64,000 nucleotides of DNA from Bryobacterales bacterium (lineage in GTDB: Bacteria; Acidobacteriota; Terriglobia; Bryobacterales; Bryobacteraceae). Shown in pieces: positions 41,975-52,257 of the stretch. A model generated the notes under the pieces. That model was not told where the DNA came from and did not search any database. It saw nothing but the letters and a program-made list of their open reading frames with translations. A program made the position numbers and the translations under genes. Position 1 is the stretch's first letter, and each line of letters opens with the position of its first letter. The stretch spans positions 18,498 to 82,497 of the forward strand of contig CANFEY010000012.1 of NCBI GenBank assembly GCA_947446025.1. Reading direction: 5' to 3'.

Positions 41975-43471
41975 GTGCCTACACCCGGCGAATTTCCTTA
42001 CACGCGCGGCATTCACACGTCGATGTACCGCGAGCGGCTGTGGACCATGCGGCAATTTTCGGGCTTCGCCACCGCAGAGGAGACCAACGCGCGTTACCGG
42101 TATTTGCTGGCGCAAGGGCAGACCGGGCTTTCGGTGGCGTTCGACTTACCGACGCTGATGGGCGTGGATGCGGACGATCCCACGGCGCTGGGCGAAGTGG
42201 GCAAGTGCGGCGTGGCGGTTTCGACGCTGGCCGACATGGAGACGCTGTTCGACGGGATTCCGTTGGGCGAGGTCACGGTGTCCATGACGATCAACTCACC
42301 GGCGTCGATCCTGTGGGCGATGTACCTGGTGGTAGCCGAGAAGCACGGCATCGAGTGGGCTCGGCTGTCTGGCACGCTGCAGAACGACATCTTGAAGGAA
42401 TACATCGCGCAGAAGGAGTTCATCTTTCCGCCCAAGCCATCCATGCGATTAGTGACGGACTCCATCGAGTTCGCTGCGCAACACACGCCGCGGTTCAATC
42501 CAATTTCGATTTCGGGGTATCACATTCGCGAGGCGGGATCGACGGCGGCGCAGGAGCTCGCCTTCACTCTGCGCGACGGATTTGAGTACGTGGACCACTG
42601 CATCGCGCGCGGTCTCGGGGTGGATGCGTTTGCACCACGGCTGAGTTTCTTCTTCAATTCACACAACGATTTCTTTGAGGAGATCGCCAAGTTCCGCGCG
42701 GCGCGCAAAATTTGGGCGGAGGCGATGCGGGATCGCTACGGCGCGAAAGACGAGCGGAGTTGGAAGCTGCGCTTCCACGCGCAAACCGCTGGCTGTTCGC
42801 TGACGTGGCAGCAGCCGGAGAACAACATTGTCCGCACCTCGATCCAGGCTATGGCGGCGGTGCTGGGCGGGTGCCAGTCGCTGCACACCAACTCGCTCGA
42901 TGAGGCGTATGCGCTGCCCTCGGAGCATGCGGTCACGCTGGCGCTGCGGACGCAGCAGGTTCTCGCGCATGAAACGGGGGTGACAGGGGAGCCCGATCCG
43001 TTTGGCGGCAGCGAATATGTGGAGCGGCTCACGCGGCAGATGGAAGCCGAGGCGCTGGACTACATGCGGCGCATCGACGATATGGGCGGAATGATCGCGG
43101 CCATCGAGCGCGGGTTCCCGCAGGGGGAGATTGCCCGGTCGAGCTATGAGTTTCAGCGGACAGTGGAAGCGGGGAAGAGAGTGGTGGTGGGGGTGAACAA
43201 GTTCCAACAGGCGGGGGAGAAGCCCATCGACATCCTGCGGATCGACCCGGACGTGGAACAGCGGCAGATGCAGCGATTGGCGGAAGTGAAGCGGCGGCGG
43301 GATGCTGCCGACGTGGAAGAGGCGCTGCGGGAACTGAAGCGCGCGGCGCAAAGCAATGAGAACACGATGCCGAGCCTGCTGGGCGCAGTTCGGGCGTATG
43401 CAACCGTGGGAGAGATGTGCGCCGTCCTCAAAGAGGTCTTCGGCGCGTATACGGAGACGAGCGTTTTTTGA
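41975..43471 (+). CDS. isobutyryl-CoA-mutase-like large subunit (B12 mutase)
   Basis: This protein of about 498 residues is the catalytic TIM-barrel subunit of an adenosylcobalamin acyl-CoA mutase without the cobalamin-binding domain. The start [20 protein letters not shown] is family-typical. Where methylmalonyl-CoA mutase has Tyr (RQYAGF), this protein has Phe (RQFSGF). Where that enzyme has the carboxylate-binding Arg, this one has Gln ([14 protein letters not shown]). Both changes are those described for isobutyryl-CoA mutase Icm[21 protein letters not shown] and [16 protein letters not shown] are shared by all classes. No small subunit or chaperone gene lies nearby. Confidence 0.83.
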   Translation: MPTPGEFPYTRGIHTSMYRERLWTMRQFSGFATAEETNARYRYLLAQGQTGLSVAFDLPTLMGVDADDPTALGEVGKCGVAVSTLADMETLFDGIPLGEVTVSMTINSPASILWAMYLVVAEKHGIEWARLSGTLQNDILKEYIAQKEFIFPPKPSMRLVTDSIEFAAQHTPRFNPISISGYHIREAGSTAAQELAFTLRDGFEYVDHCIARGLGVDAFAPRLSFFFNSHNDFFEEIAKFRAARKIWAEAMRDRYGAKDERSWKLRFHAQTAGCSLTWQQPENNIVRTSIQAMAAVLGGCQSLHTNSLDEAYALPSEHAVTLALRTQQVLAHETGVTGEPDPFGGSEYVERLTRQMEAEALDYMRRIDDMGGMIAAIERGFPQGEIARSSYEFQRTVEAGKRVVVGVNKFQQAGEKPIDILRIDPDVEQRQMQRLAEVKRRRDAADVEEALRELKRAAQSNENTMPSLLGAVRAYATVGEMCAVLKEVFGAYTETSVF

Positions 43472-43493
43472 AGCCCCGGGCTTACGCCAGAGG

Positions 43494-43979
43494 TTAATTC
43501 AGCGCGTTCGTCAGTTCTTCGGCGAACGGGCTGACGGGGCCGTCACTGCGGCGGCCGCCACTCACGCTCTTCTTGCCTCGGCGCGGCGGACGCTGGTCGG
43601 CGGCGGGAGCAGCACTCGCAGCCGGCGTATAGGCCTGAGCAGCGGGCGCGGCTGTGCGCGGCGTGTAGGGACGGCGTTCGCCCATGCCCTGCGGCGGCGC
43701 GCCGGTTGCAGGACCGGCTCCCTTGGGACGCGGCGGCTGCGCGGGGTTAGCGCGAAGCAGACGGTCTTCGAGCGGCGCGCGATCAAACCGGCGGATGATC
43801 GAATTCATCTCTTCGGTGTTCGGCGCTTCGATGAACGCGAAGCCTTTCGACTCCTGCGTTTCCGGATTACGGATGACTTTAATAGCGTCCGCAACTAAGG
43901 ATTCGGCGTTCAGCCAACCCATAATGTCGTCCACGGTTACCCAGGTAGGCAAGTTGCCCAAAAAGACAGTAAAACTCAT
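43494..43979 (-). CDS. RRM RNA-binding protein with disordered tail
   Basis: This 161-residue protein has one RNA-recognition motif (residues 1-78). RNP2 is VFLGNLP near residue 5 and RNP1 is KGFAFIEA near residue 45. The tail of about 80 residues is rich in Pro, Ala, Gly and Arg (PPRPKGAGPATGAPPQ, RPPRRGKKS) and surely disordered. It resembles cyanobacterial and acidobacterial RRM proteins, which bind single-stranded RNA and may act in cold response or mRNA handling. Confidence 0.85.
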   Translation of the reverse strand: MSFTVFLGNLPTWVTVDDIMGWLNAESLVADAIKVIRNPETQESKGFAFIEAPNTEEMNSIIRRFDRAPLEDRLLRANPAQPPRPKGAGPATGAPPQGMGERRPYTPRTAAPAAQAYTPAASAAPAADQRPPRRGKKSVSGGRRSDGPVSPFAEELTNALN

Positions 43980-44117
43980 TCAGCGCTTGTTATTTACTCC
44001 ATGGCGGGATTGCGTCCGGGAAGACCTTTCCTGAAGGCTCTATCAGAGTATCACAATTTTACGCCGCAACTGGGGTGGGGTGAAGTGGTATGTGGGCCGG
44101 GGGCAAGGCGTTAGGGG

Positions 44118-45614
44118 TTAGACTCCCGCGGAAATGATTCCCGTGGCAGAGGGAGAGGATGTTTGCAGGCTGCGCCGGTAGTGCAAGTGGCGGCGGCGTG
44201 TGACCTCAACCAACGGGCTCCATACGGCGTGGACGGCGTGGTGCTTGATCAGCCAATACCACAGGAAATTCGACCGCTTGTAGAGATAGGACATGCCGAG
44301 ATAGGGTGCGGCGGCGCGCCAATCTTCGGGGCGGCGGGCCCAGATGGACGCGTGCGAAAACAGGCGGCCGTAGATCCACTCGTAGCCTGCCTCGAGTTCT
44401 TCCGGCGTCATGTGTTGCGGGCGGAAGACGGCGTGGGTGGTGTCATAGAGCGACCAATCGCGATGCAGCAGGCGGCCTTGCGCTTCCATCTGGCGGTAGA
44501 GCGGCGTTGCGGGATAAGGCGTGAGGATGTGGAAGGTCGCGCACTCTAGTCGATTTTCCTCCACCCATTGCGCGGTGGTGGCGAAGACGTCCTTGCGATC
44601 ATGATCGAAGCCCAGCACAAAGGATCCGTTCACCTGGATGCCGTGATCATGCAGCAGGCGGACGCGGCGCGCGTAGTCGGAAGTCTTGGGCGTCTTCTTG
44701 CGCGCGTCTTCCAGGTTGCCGTCGGTCAACGATTCAAAACCTACGAAGACCCCGGTACAGCCCGCCAGCGCCATGTCGCGGATGAGCGTGGGATCGTCGG
44801 TGACGTCGATGGAGACCGCCGCGCTCCAGATTTTCTCGAGCGGCTGTAACGCTTGGCACAGCGAACGCAGATACTCGCGGTTGGAGCCGAGGTTGTTATC
44901 GATGAAGACCGCGTAAGGCTGCTCGTTGGCGGCGAACTCCTCGGCGATCTGCCTCGGCTCGCGCATGCGGTACGGCATGCGGAGGCCGTCCGTGGCCAGG
45001 TAGCAAAAGCCACAGCGGTTGTGGCAGCCGCGGGTGGCGATCAGACTGGTGGTAGTGAGAAAGCTGGATCGTGGGACCAGTTCGCGGCGCGGCGAAGGAT
45101 CGGCGCTGTAGCCGTTTTCGTATGTGGCTGTATAGCGCGATTGCAGGTTGCCCGCTTCGACGTCCGCCAGGATGCGTGGCCACAGCTGCACGCCGTCCCC
45201 GAGCGCCAGCGCGTCGGCGTGGGGGGCGCACTCTTCGGGGCAGGAGAGCACGTGCAGTCCACCGAGAATGATGCGGCTGCCGCGTGCGCGATACCAACGC
45301 GCGAGCTCGAAGGCTCGCTTTGCGAAGGTGAGGTGGACGGAAATGCCGACCACTTCGGGGATGGGGTCAGATGGCGGCGGGCCGTTCAACAGGTTCTCAT
45401 CCCAATACTACACGTCCCAGTGTTCGGGCGTTGTGGCCGCGAAGCTGGTGAGCGCGAGGCTCGGCGTCAGCACGTGTTTGCCGAAGCTGGCGTGCGGGTC
45501 TTTGGGGTAGAAGGGATTGAGGAGCAGCGCCGATCGTGGGCGCACGGGACGCGCCGAAGCGGAGTGGTCGAGCGCGGGCGGATGGAGCATCGCGTCGGGA
45601 CGCCAGTGGTGCAT
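44118..45614 (-). pseudogene. B12-binding radical SAM protein, in-frame TAG
   Basis: A single frame from the ATG at 45614 to 44118 encodes about 498 residues but is cut by TAG at 45408-45410. The part before it ends LTSFAATTPEHWDV and the part after begins YWDENLLNGPPPSD; together they read like the HWDVxYWDENL join of B12-binding radical SAM proteins. The rest is whole: a cobalamin-like domain (VVGISVHLTFAKRAFELA, IILGGLHVLSCPEE), the cluster motif RGCHNRCGFCYLA, and barrel strands ending in FEWIYGRLF-like YEWIYGRLF. Restart at the TTG at 45389 would lose the first Rossmann strand. The role is unknown. Confidence 0.72.
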
Positions 45615-45662
45615 GAAAGCACCCTACACTACAAAGTACGCTGAGTCCAGAAGTATTTCGCG

Positions 45663-46747
45663 CTAGTGGCTCAGTATCCAGTCACCGACCAGTTGCATGA
45701 TTTTGGGCGAGTACTCCTCTTCACTGCAGGCACCTCCGGCAGGCACGAGCTGTACGCACACCCAGAAATTGTGATCGAGGCCCGGCACGACCACTAACGA
45801 ATAATCGGGGTTTCCGCCCGCCGTCAGGTAGGAAATTAGGGCGGGCACATTGCGCGCAGGAGTATTGGTGGGGTCCAATGATCCATAGATCGCCAGGAAT
45901 GGGACCTTGGTGTTCCGCGGTCCCAGGCCGGGATCGGTGAGCAGGTCGGAGCGGATTAGGGGTGTCGTAAGGCTTGCAGCATTCGACCACGCGTAGGCCT
46001 TGGGATCGGGCACCTGCTCGTCAAATCGTTCCTGCTCAACTGCGTTTAGCCTTTTCCTGGAATCCACCAAAAGCGATTCAATTCTACTCGCGAGACCGCT
46101 TTCACTCAGGTTAGTGAGCGCGGACAGGTGACCGTACTGCAGGACCGTGGCCTCGAGTTGGCTGCGCCAATCCGAGCCAGACCGACTGCCGTTGCGTTCA
46201 GGCCGCGCTGCATGTGAACCGGCAAGAGTGATGACAAACGTGATGTCGCTGGAGCGGGCCGCGGCCAGCGGAACCGTCATCCCTGCGAAGCTATGCCCCA
46301 GCACGCCGATCCGCTTGGGATCGATTTCTTTGCGGCTCTTGAGAAATGCCACAGCTTCCACCGCGTCCGCAGCGAGGGAGTGAACCGAAGACTGGACCTT
46401 GTTTCCGGTCGACTGGCCCACGCCCCGATCATCCGCTCGAAGAACGGCGATTCCGCGCCGCGTCAAATAGTCCGCAAGTGTAAGGTACGCCCTGCGACCT
46501 GTAGGAGTGGCGTAGTCGCGGTCAAAACCAGCGGCTGAACTTCCCGGGATCAGCAACACAGCAGGAAGCGGCCCCCCGGATTTCGGCAACGTCAACGTCC
46601 CTGCGAGCTTTACGCCGTCCGCCTTGTTTTCGAAGGTCACATCGACTGAATCGTAAGGAAACGGTGGACAGGCCTCCGGGAGGTGGTCTGCGCCAATGCC
46701 AATCCGGCCGCGGTCAGTATCAGGCAAAGACGTGAACTTTGTTTCAC
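45663..46747 (-). pseudogene. secreted alpha/beta hydrolase with N-terminal frameshift
   Basis: The catalytic part is intact: VDVTFENKADGVKLAGTLTL, LIPGSSAAGFDRDY, nucleophile GVLGHSFAGM, acid IYGSLDPTN and His VPGLDHNFW. The only start in that frame (TTG at 46727) has no signal peptide. In another frame, GTG at 46747 with AAAGGAGAG upstream gives a perfect export signal (KQSSRLCLILTAAG, then LALAQ) but runs to TGA after about 35 codons. Adding one base to the T-run complementary to 46659-46661 would join the two frames as HRFPYDSVDV. A one-base deletion, real or from sequencing, is the simplest reading. Confidence 0.68.
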
Positions 46748-46789
46748 TGGCTCTCCTTTCTCGGGACTAGTATACTCTCGCGACAAAGT

Positions 46790-49639
46790 CTAAAGAAGGC
46801 CTCGCAAGAATGCAGCGGGGTGTAGCGCATGAGTCCCCGCCAAGTCTGCGACCTGATGCCTGCACGATGTGCCGGGCGCGACCAACACGTCGCCGGGTTG
46901 CATCGCCTTCACCGCGGGCAGCAGCTTGCGGTTCGCGATCGTCACGGACACGTCGTAGTGCTCGGCCGAGTAGCCAAACGATCCGGCCATGCCGCAGCAG
47001 CCGGCGTCGAGGTCGACAACCGTGGCTCCGGGAACGCGCGCGAGTAATTTCTTCGTCGCATCCAGCAGGCCCATCGACTTTTGATGGCAGTGGCCGTGCA
47101 GCAGGATGCGCTTGGGGCCGGCCTTGAACGGCAGATCGAGCATGGCGGCGAATTCTTCGAACAGCAGCGCGGCTTGCGCGACCACTTGCGCTTTCTTCTG
47201 GGCTTCGCCACGTAGCAGGGATGCGGCGTCCTCTTTGATCGACGACAGGCAACTCGGCTCCAGGAACAGAATCTTCTCGCCGCGCTCGGCGATGGGGTAC
47301 AACGCTTCGATGGTTTGTTCCAGCGTCGTGCGAGCCTCGGCCAGAAGTCCTTTCGAGATGAGCGGGCGTCCGCAGCAGCCGGGGCGGAATACTCGCGCTG
47401 TTATGCCGCCGCGTTCCAGCAACTCAACCGCAGCCATGCCGATCTCACGGTCGTAGTGGTTGGTGAAGGTATCCGCAAACAAGGTGACCGTTCCGGTGTT
47501 GCGGCCGGCGGCCCATTTCATGAAAGTGTCGCGCCGCCACTCAGGGAGCTTGCGGCGCGCATCGATGCCGATGAACTTGGATGCGGCGGACGCCACCCAG
47601 TTCGACACGGGAGCGAAGCGGCTGCCCCACACGCTGGCCTGCGCGATACCGCCGAGCGCCCGGGCTTGCAGAGGAGTCCCATGGCGCGCGTGGTGATCGG
47701 CCAGAAAGTCGCTCTTGAAGCGCGCGACGTCGACGCCGACGGGGCATTCCGCTTTGCAGGCGCGGCATTCCAGGCATAGGTCGAGCACCTTCATGACGCC
47801 GTCGTCGCCCAGACCCGCCTCGCCCAACTTGCCCGTCATCGCGAGCCGCAGCACGTTGGCGCGGCCGCGCGTCGAATCGGCCTCGTCGCGCGTCGCCATA
47901 TAGGACGGGCACATGGTGCCGTTCAGTTTCTTGCGGCACGCGCCGACGCCGCTGCACATTTCCACCGCACCACCCATGCCGCCCCAATCCGAGTAGTCGA
48001 AAAACGTCTGCGGATTCGGCGACACATAACCCGCTCCGAAGCGAAGGTTCGATGTCACGGGTGCCGCATCGGTGATCTTTCCCGGGTTGAAGAGATTGTG
48101 AGGATCGAAGGTGCGCTTGATTTCGCGGAACGCCTCGTAGAGCGCGTCGCCGAACATCCGGCGCATGAAGGGGCTCCGGACCAGGCCGTCGCCATGCTCG
48201 CCCGAAAGCGCGCCGCCGTATTCCAGCACCAGGTCCGCCACCGCGTTGGCGATGGATTCGAACTTCGCCACACCTTCGGCGGTCTTCATATTCACCACGG
48301 GGCGCACATGCAGACATCCGACCGACGCGTGGGCGTAGATGCCGGCAGTGGTCTCATGCTCACGGATGATTTCGAGAAAGCGCCCGATAAATTCGCTGAG
48401 CTTCTCTGGCGCGACCGCAGTGTCTTCAACGAAGGAGATCGACTTGGCATCCTCCTTGACCGCCATCGACAGGCCGAGCGCCGCTTCGCGCAAGCCCCAG
48501 ATGCGCTGTTGTTGCGCGAGGTCGGTCTCCGCACGATAGGACTGACCGAAGTTTTTCGCACGCAGATCGGCCTCCAACGCTGCGAGCCGCGGGGGCAGCG
48601 CTTCTTTGCTGTCGTCGTAGAATTCCACGCACAACGTCGCCGCCGGATCGCCCGCAATAAACTCGCGGCGGGTCTTCTCCAGGCCCGCGTTCTGCCCCGC
48701 TCCGCTGAGAATTGCCCGATCCATCACCTCAATGGCCGACGGCTTGTGCGCCAAAATCGCGGGCGCGGCGGCCAGTGCTTCCAGTAGGTCGCCGAAACCG
48801 ATCACCATAACTGCCTTTGCCTTGGGCAGCGGAACCAGCTTCACTTTGGCTTCGAGAATCACGCCGAGCGTACCCTCGGACCCGACCATCATCTTTGCCA
48901 GATTGACCGGCCCGTCGCCAGCGAACTCGTTCAAGTTGTAGCCGCCGACGCGGCGCAGGATCTTCGGATAACGCTTGTCGATCTCGGCTTCATGCTGCTG
49001 CGCCAGGTCCAGCACTTTGTGGTAGCATGCGGCTTCCAGCGTATCGCCAGCCGGCACCGCGCCGCGGGGCATCTCACGGAACTCAACAATGCTGCCATCG
49101 GCGAGCATCACCGTCTGCTCCAGCACGTGATGGATCGTGGTCCCATAGAGCACGCTGCGCGCGCCCGCCGAGTTGTTCGCCATCATGCCGCCGATGGTTG
49201 CCCGGCTGGCGGTGGAAATATCCGGCGCAAAGCGCAGGCCCAGGGGCGCGAGCTGCGCATTCAATTCGTCCAGCACGACGCCGGGTTCCACGCGCGCCCA
49301 GCGTTCTTCGGCGTTCACTTCGATCAGGCGGTGCAGATACTTCGAGCAATCGACAATCACTCCCTCGCCGATCGCCTGCCCGGCCTGCGACGTCCCGCCG
49401 CCGCGCATGGTGAGGGAGACGCGGTGCCTCAGGCACAAGTTGACCACGTCGATCAGCGCCGCCCGCGTGCGCGGAATAATCACGCCGAGCGGTTGCAGCT
49501 TGTAGACGCTCGCGTCCGTCGAATACAGCGCGCGGCTGACGACGTCAAAACGCACTTCCGCATCAACGGATTTGAGGGCGGCTTCAAAGGCGGCGGCATC
49601 AATGGCGGGGCGCAGAAGTTGTACGAGACTGGAAGACAC
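46790..49639 (-). CDS. FAD-linked oxidase fused to Fe-S GlpC-type domain (YdiJ-like)
   Basis: This fusion of about 949 residues starts with a GlcD/D-lactate-dehydrogenase FAD domain: PRTRAALIDVVNLCLRHRVS, TMRGGGTSQAGQAIGEGVI, SRATIGGMMANNSAGARSV, MVGSEGTLGVI and a late SGEHGDGLVRS. From about residue 540 a ferredoxin domain follows (MCSGVGACRKKLNGTMCPSY, CLECRACKAECPVGVD), and then two CCG repeats (FRPGCCGRPL, DLDAGCCGMAGSFG). This is the layout of YdiJ-type 2-hydroxyacid dehydrogenases that pass electrons to quinone. The start is uncertain: GTG 49639 or TTG 49657, neither with a good ribosome site. Confidence 0.86.
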   Translation of the reverse strand: MSSSLVQLLRPAIDAAAFEAALKSVDAEVRFDVVSRALYSTDASVYKLQPLGVIIPRTRAALIDVVNLCLRHRVSLTMRGGGTSQAGQAIGEGVIVDCSKYLHRLIEVNAEERWARVEPGVVLDELNAQLAPLGLRFAPDISTASRATIGGMMANNSAGARSVLYGTTIHHVLEQTVMLADGSIVEFREMPRGAVPAGDTLEAACYHKVLDLAQQHEAEIDKRYPKILRRVGGYNLNEFAGDGPVNLAKMMVGSEGTLGVILEAKVKLVPLPKAKAVMVIGFGDLLEALAAAPAILAHKPSAIEVMDRAILSGAGQNAGLEKTRREFIAGDPAATLCVEFYDDSKEALPPRLAALEADLRAKNFGQSYRAETDLAQQQRIWGLREAALGLSMAVKEDAKSISFVEDTAVAPEKLSEFIGRFLEIIREHETTAGIYAHASVGCLHVRPVVNMKTAEGVAKFESIANAVADLVLEYGGALSGEHGDGLVRSPFMRRMFGDALYEAFREIKRTFDPHNLFNPGKITDAAPVTSNLRFGAGYVSPNPQTFFDYSDWGGMGGAVEMCSGVGACRKKLNGTMCPSYMATRDEADSTRGRANVLRLAMTGKLGEAGLGDDGVMKVLDLCLECRACKAECPVGVDVARFKSDFLADHHARHGTPLQARALGGIAQASVWGSRFAPVSNWVASAASKFIGIDARRKLPEWRRDTFMKWAAGRNTGTVTLFADTFTNHYDREIGMAAVELLERGGITARVFRPGCCGRPLISKGLLAEARTTLEQTIEALYPIAERGEKILFLEPSCLSSIKEDAASLLRGEAQKKAQVVAQAALLFEEFAAMLDLPFKAGPKRILLHGHCHQKSMGLLDATKKLLARVPGATVVDLDAGCCGMAGSFGYSAEHYDVSVTIANRKLLPAVKAMQPGDVLVAPGTSCRHQVADLAGTHALHPAAFLRGLL

Positions 49640-49682
49640 TATCGAGGAGAATAACAAAGTACAGTGGATGTTTGGAGAAATT

Positions 49683-50726
49683 GTGATTCAACAGATCCCC
49701 ACGCCCGCTCTGGTTGTCGACCTCGACCTTTTTGAAACGAATCTTGCCCGCATGGCAGAGCGCGTTAAGGCGGCGGGCAAATCGCTGCGCCCGCACTTCA
49801 AGGCGCACAAGTGCCCAGATATTTCCAAGCGGCAGATCGCGCTGGAAGCCATCGGAGTTTGCTGCGCGACCGTCCCCGAAGCAGAACTAGTGGCGTCCTC
49901 GGGCATCGAAGGCATCCTGCTCACATCTCCGCTGGCCGACACGCTCAAGATGACCCGCGTCATCGCGACTGGCGCGATGGTGGTGGTGGACAACGCGCAG
50001 CAAGCCCAGTGGTATAACGAAGCCGCGCGCGCGGCTGGGCGCAAGTTGGATGTGCTGGTGGACCTCGACGTGGGCGACCACCGCACGGGCGCTCGCTCGA
50101 AGGATCAGGCGTTGGTGATCGCCGAGCAAGTGGATCTGGCAGACCACTTGGAACTGCGCGGCATTCAAGCCTACTCGGTCGTCGGCTCTCACGCAGGCGG
50201 ACTCGAAGAGCGGCAGCGCGTCTCGAAGGAAGTGTTCGCGCAGGTGTATCAGCTGCTCGGGACCATGCTGCGCCGCGGGCTGTGCTGCGACATCGTCAGC
50301 GGTGGCAGCACGGGCACGTGGGAGATCGACACGCAAGTGACGGATCTCACTGAGCTGCAAGCAGGCTCCTACGCACTGATGGACATGGCCTACCGCAAAG
50401 AAGGCCTCGACTTCGCCAACGCGATGAATGTGCTGGGCACGGTGGTGAGCGCGAATCACGAAGGGTTCGTCACCACCGACGCTGGGTTCAAGGCGTTCTC
50501 GACGGATCGCGGCTATGGGCCCGAAGTGCTCGGTCACCCGGGAGCCACCTACCGCTGGGGCGGCGATGAGTTCGGGTATGTGGACGGCGCGAAGCTCGCG
50601 CTCGGCGACCGAGTGCGCTTCATCCCGCCACACTGCGATCCGACGGTGAATCTCTACGACCGCATCTACGCGTGCCGGGGAGAGCAAGTGGAGGCGGTGT
50701 GGCCGGTGAAGCGGCTCGCGCTCTAA
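49683..50726 (+). CDS. D-threonine aldolase/D-serine dehydratase-like PLP enzyme
   Basis: This 347-residue protein is an alanine-racemase-N fold enzyme. The N-terminal signature IPTPALVVDLDLFETNLARM is followed by LRPHFKAHKCPDISKRQI, whose Lys binds PLP. VDLDVGDHRTGARS and IVSGGSTGTW line the phosphate site, and the C-terminal domain ends with FIPPHCDPTVNLYDRIYACR, holding the His-x-Cys metal pair of the D-threonine aldolase/DSD1 family. GTG 49683 follows TTTGGAGAAATT, a good ribosome site, and is preferred to ATG 49668. It is divergent from the oxidase gene. Confidence 0.85.
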   Translation: MIQQIPTPALVVDLDLFETNLARMAERVKAAGKSLRPHFKAHKCPDISKRQIALEAIGVCCATVPEAELVASSGIEGILLTSPLADTLKMTRVIATGAMVVVDNAQQAQWYNEAARAAGRKLDVLVDLDVGDHRTGARSKDQALVIAEQVDLADHLELRGIQAYSVVGSHAGGLEERQRVSKEVFAQVYQLLGTMLRRGLCCDIVSGGSTGTWEIDTQVTDLTELQAGSYALMDMAYRKEGLDFANAMNVLGTVVSANHEGFVTTDAGFKAFSTDRGYGPEVLGHPGATYRWGGDEFGYVDGAKLALGDRVRFIPPHCDPTVNLYDRIYACRGEQVEAVWPVKRLAL

Positions 50727-50732
50727 TCTGTC

Positions 50733-50770
50733 CGCAGGTCGCAGGCGAACCGCCTGCGCTACCTTTCCGG
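50733..50770. repeat. small dispersed palindromic repeat, copy 1
   Basis: GCAGGCG (50741-50747) and CGCCTGC (50751-50757) form a 7-base stem with a 3-base loop, followed by GCTACC and CCGGCTC. A second copy with the same outer words is at 62269-62302. The element sits in the gap between two converging genes. It has the look of REP-type repeats. Confidence 0.5.
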
Positions 50771-50772
50771 CT

Positions 50773-52257
50773 CTATCGAGGCGCGAACGCTAGCAAGACG
50801 TTGCCACCCGCCCCGGCTTTCACGCCGACGTAGCCGGAGGCTACGAAGAGCATGTTGCCCGCGACTACCGGGCCAGGAGCTCCCAACGACCCGCCCTTGG
50901 CTGCGACGCCATTGACGGTTTCATAGGCCCTGGCAGTGTTGTATTCCCAGATCACTTTGCCGTCGGTCGCGTTGAGGGCTCGCAAAATCCCGTCGAAGCC
51001 GCCGGAAAATACCAGACCGGGCACCGACGTGACGGGGCCTTCGTGGCCAGCCTTCAAACCTTCGCCCAGCGGGGGATTCGTGAACCACTGCTTCTCGCCG
51101 TCGCGGAGCTGCACTGCGGCGATGCCGCCGGAGCCCAGGCCGAAGTAGGCTTGCTGGCCGTCCGACGATCCGCCCCACACGATCTTGCCGCCAAATTGCG
51201 TGGTGTCCGCGACCAGCGGCGTGCGCCACACAACCTTGCCCGTGTCGGGATCGTGGGCCCATACGTTGCCGCTTTTTTGGCCGGCGATGAGCAGGTCGCG
51301 GCCGCCGATAGTGACCAGCTGCGCGGGGGAGCCGAAGTCGTGATCAGGTCCGCAATCGTCGGGCTTATTGGCACCCATGCAGGTGGAGAGCCAGATGTCG
51401 TTGGGCGTGTCCTGCTGGATCCACTTCACTGCGCCGGTGTCGAGGTCGATCGCAACGATGGCATCGGTGGCGGCTGCGGCGGGCGCGCTGTACGCATCGC
51501 CGGTGGCGACGTAGAGCTGCCGGCGTTTGGCATCGATGGTGGGTGGGCTCCAAATGCCCGCGCCGGACGGTCCCATTTTCGGCGTGCCGTTGGGCTTGGT
51601 GCCGGTTTGTTTGGGCGCGTCGGGGATGACGTAGGTTTTCCAGATCTCGCGCCCGCTGCCCGCAGCCAGCGCGACCACACTGCCCCGGAACGTGCAGCAA
51701 GCGTAAGTGGCTCCTCCGCCCGCGCCTTCTTCGCCGGAAGCAACGGGGACGTAGAGGCGGTTCTCGAAGAAGACAGGTGCTCCGGTGAGCTTGGCGGTGG
51801 GGTGCGATTCGGCTTGCGTCTTCCACATCTCCTGGCCCGATGCCGCATCCACCGCATAGACCTTGCCGCGCACGTCGCCAAAAAAGGCGGCGGTGCGGGT
51901 GTCGTTCACTTGCGCCACGGTGATGGCGGTGCGTACGCCGGCGTCGGCTTTATAGGTCCAGTGGATGCAACCCGACGCCGCGTCGAGCGCGTAGACTTGT
52001 CCAGTATCGGCGCCGATGAAGACGCGTCCGTTGACCACGGAGGGCTGGCCGAAGGCGCTGCGCGCGCCGGGCATGGCGAAGGCCCACTTCACTTCCAGGT
52101 TCGCCACGTTGGCGGCGGTGATCGAAGTCGCGGGTTGGAAGCGCGTGTTGGTGGCACCTGCACCCCAGCCGTTCCACGTTCCCGCAAAGTTGCCTTGAAC
52201 GCACGGAGTCTGTGCGAATGCCGCGCCGGTCATCAGAAGAAGTCCAATCAGTTTCAT
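50773..52257 (-). CDS. PQQ beta-propeller enzyme, polyvinyl-alcohol-dehydrogenase-like
   Basis: This 494-residue protein has a signal peptide (MKLIGLLLMTGAAFAQ). NWNGWG-like TWNGWGAGATNTRFQPA, then VKWAFAMPGARSAFGQPSVV, VYALDAASGCIHWTYK and AVDAASGQEMWKTQ, matches the propeller of PVA dehydrogenases, though the usual fused cytochrome c domain is lacking. Later strands (YGACCTFRG-like TYACCTFRGSV, VVWRTPLVADTTQFGG) continue the blades. It probably oxidises secondary alcohols with PQQ. It is downstream of the extradiol dioxygenase gene with an ATGA overlap. Confidence 0.83.
   Translation of the reverse strand: MKLIGLLLMTGAAFAQTPCVQGNFAGTWNGWGAGATNTRFQPATSITAANVANLEVKWAFAMPGARSAFGQPSVVNGRVFIGADTGQVYALDAASGCIHWTYKADAGVRTAITVAQVNDTRTAAFFGDVRGKVYAVDAASGQEMWKTQAESHPTAKLTGAPVFFENRLYVPVASGEEGAGGGATYACCTFRGSVVALAAGSGREIWKTYVIPDAPKQTGTKPNGTPKMGPSGAGIWSPPTIDAKRRQLYVATGDAYSAPAAAATDAIVAIDLDTGAVKWIQQDTPNDIWLSTCMGANKPDDCGPDHDFGSPAQLVTIGGRDLLIAGQKSGNVWAHDPDTGKVVWRTPLVADTTQFGGKIVWGGSSDGQQAYFGLGSGGIAAVQLRDGEKQWFTNPPLGEGLKAGHEGPVTSVPGLVFSGGFDGILRALNATDGKVIWEYNTARAYETVNGVAAKGGSLGAPGPVVAGNMLFVASGYVGVKAGAGGNVLLAFAPR

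Noticed and set aside
43470..43495. AAGCCCCGGGCTT hairpin after the mutase gene as terminator
   Set aside because: Short stem and no T-run after it on either strand; the T-run lies before it.
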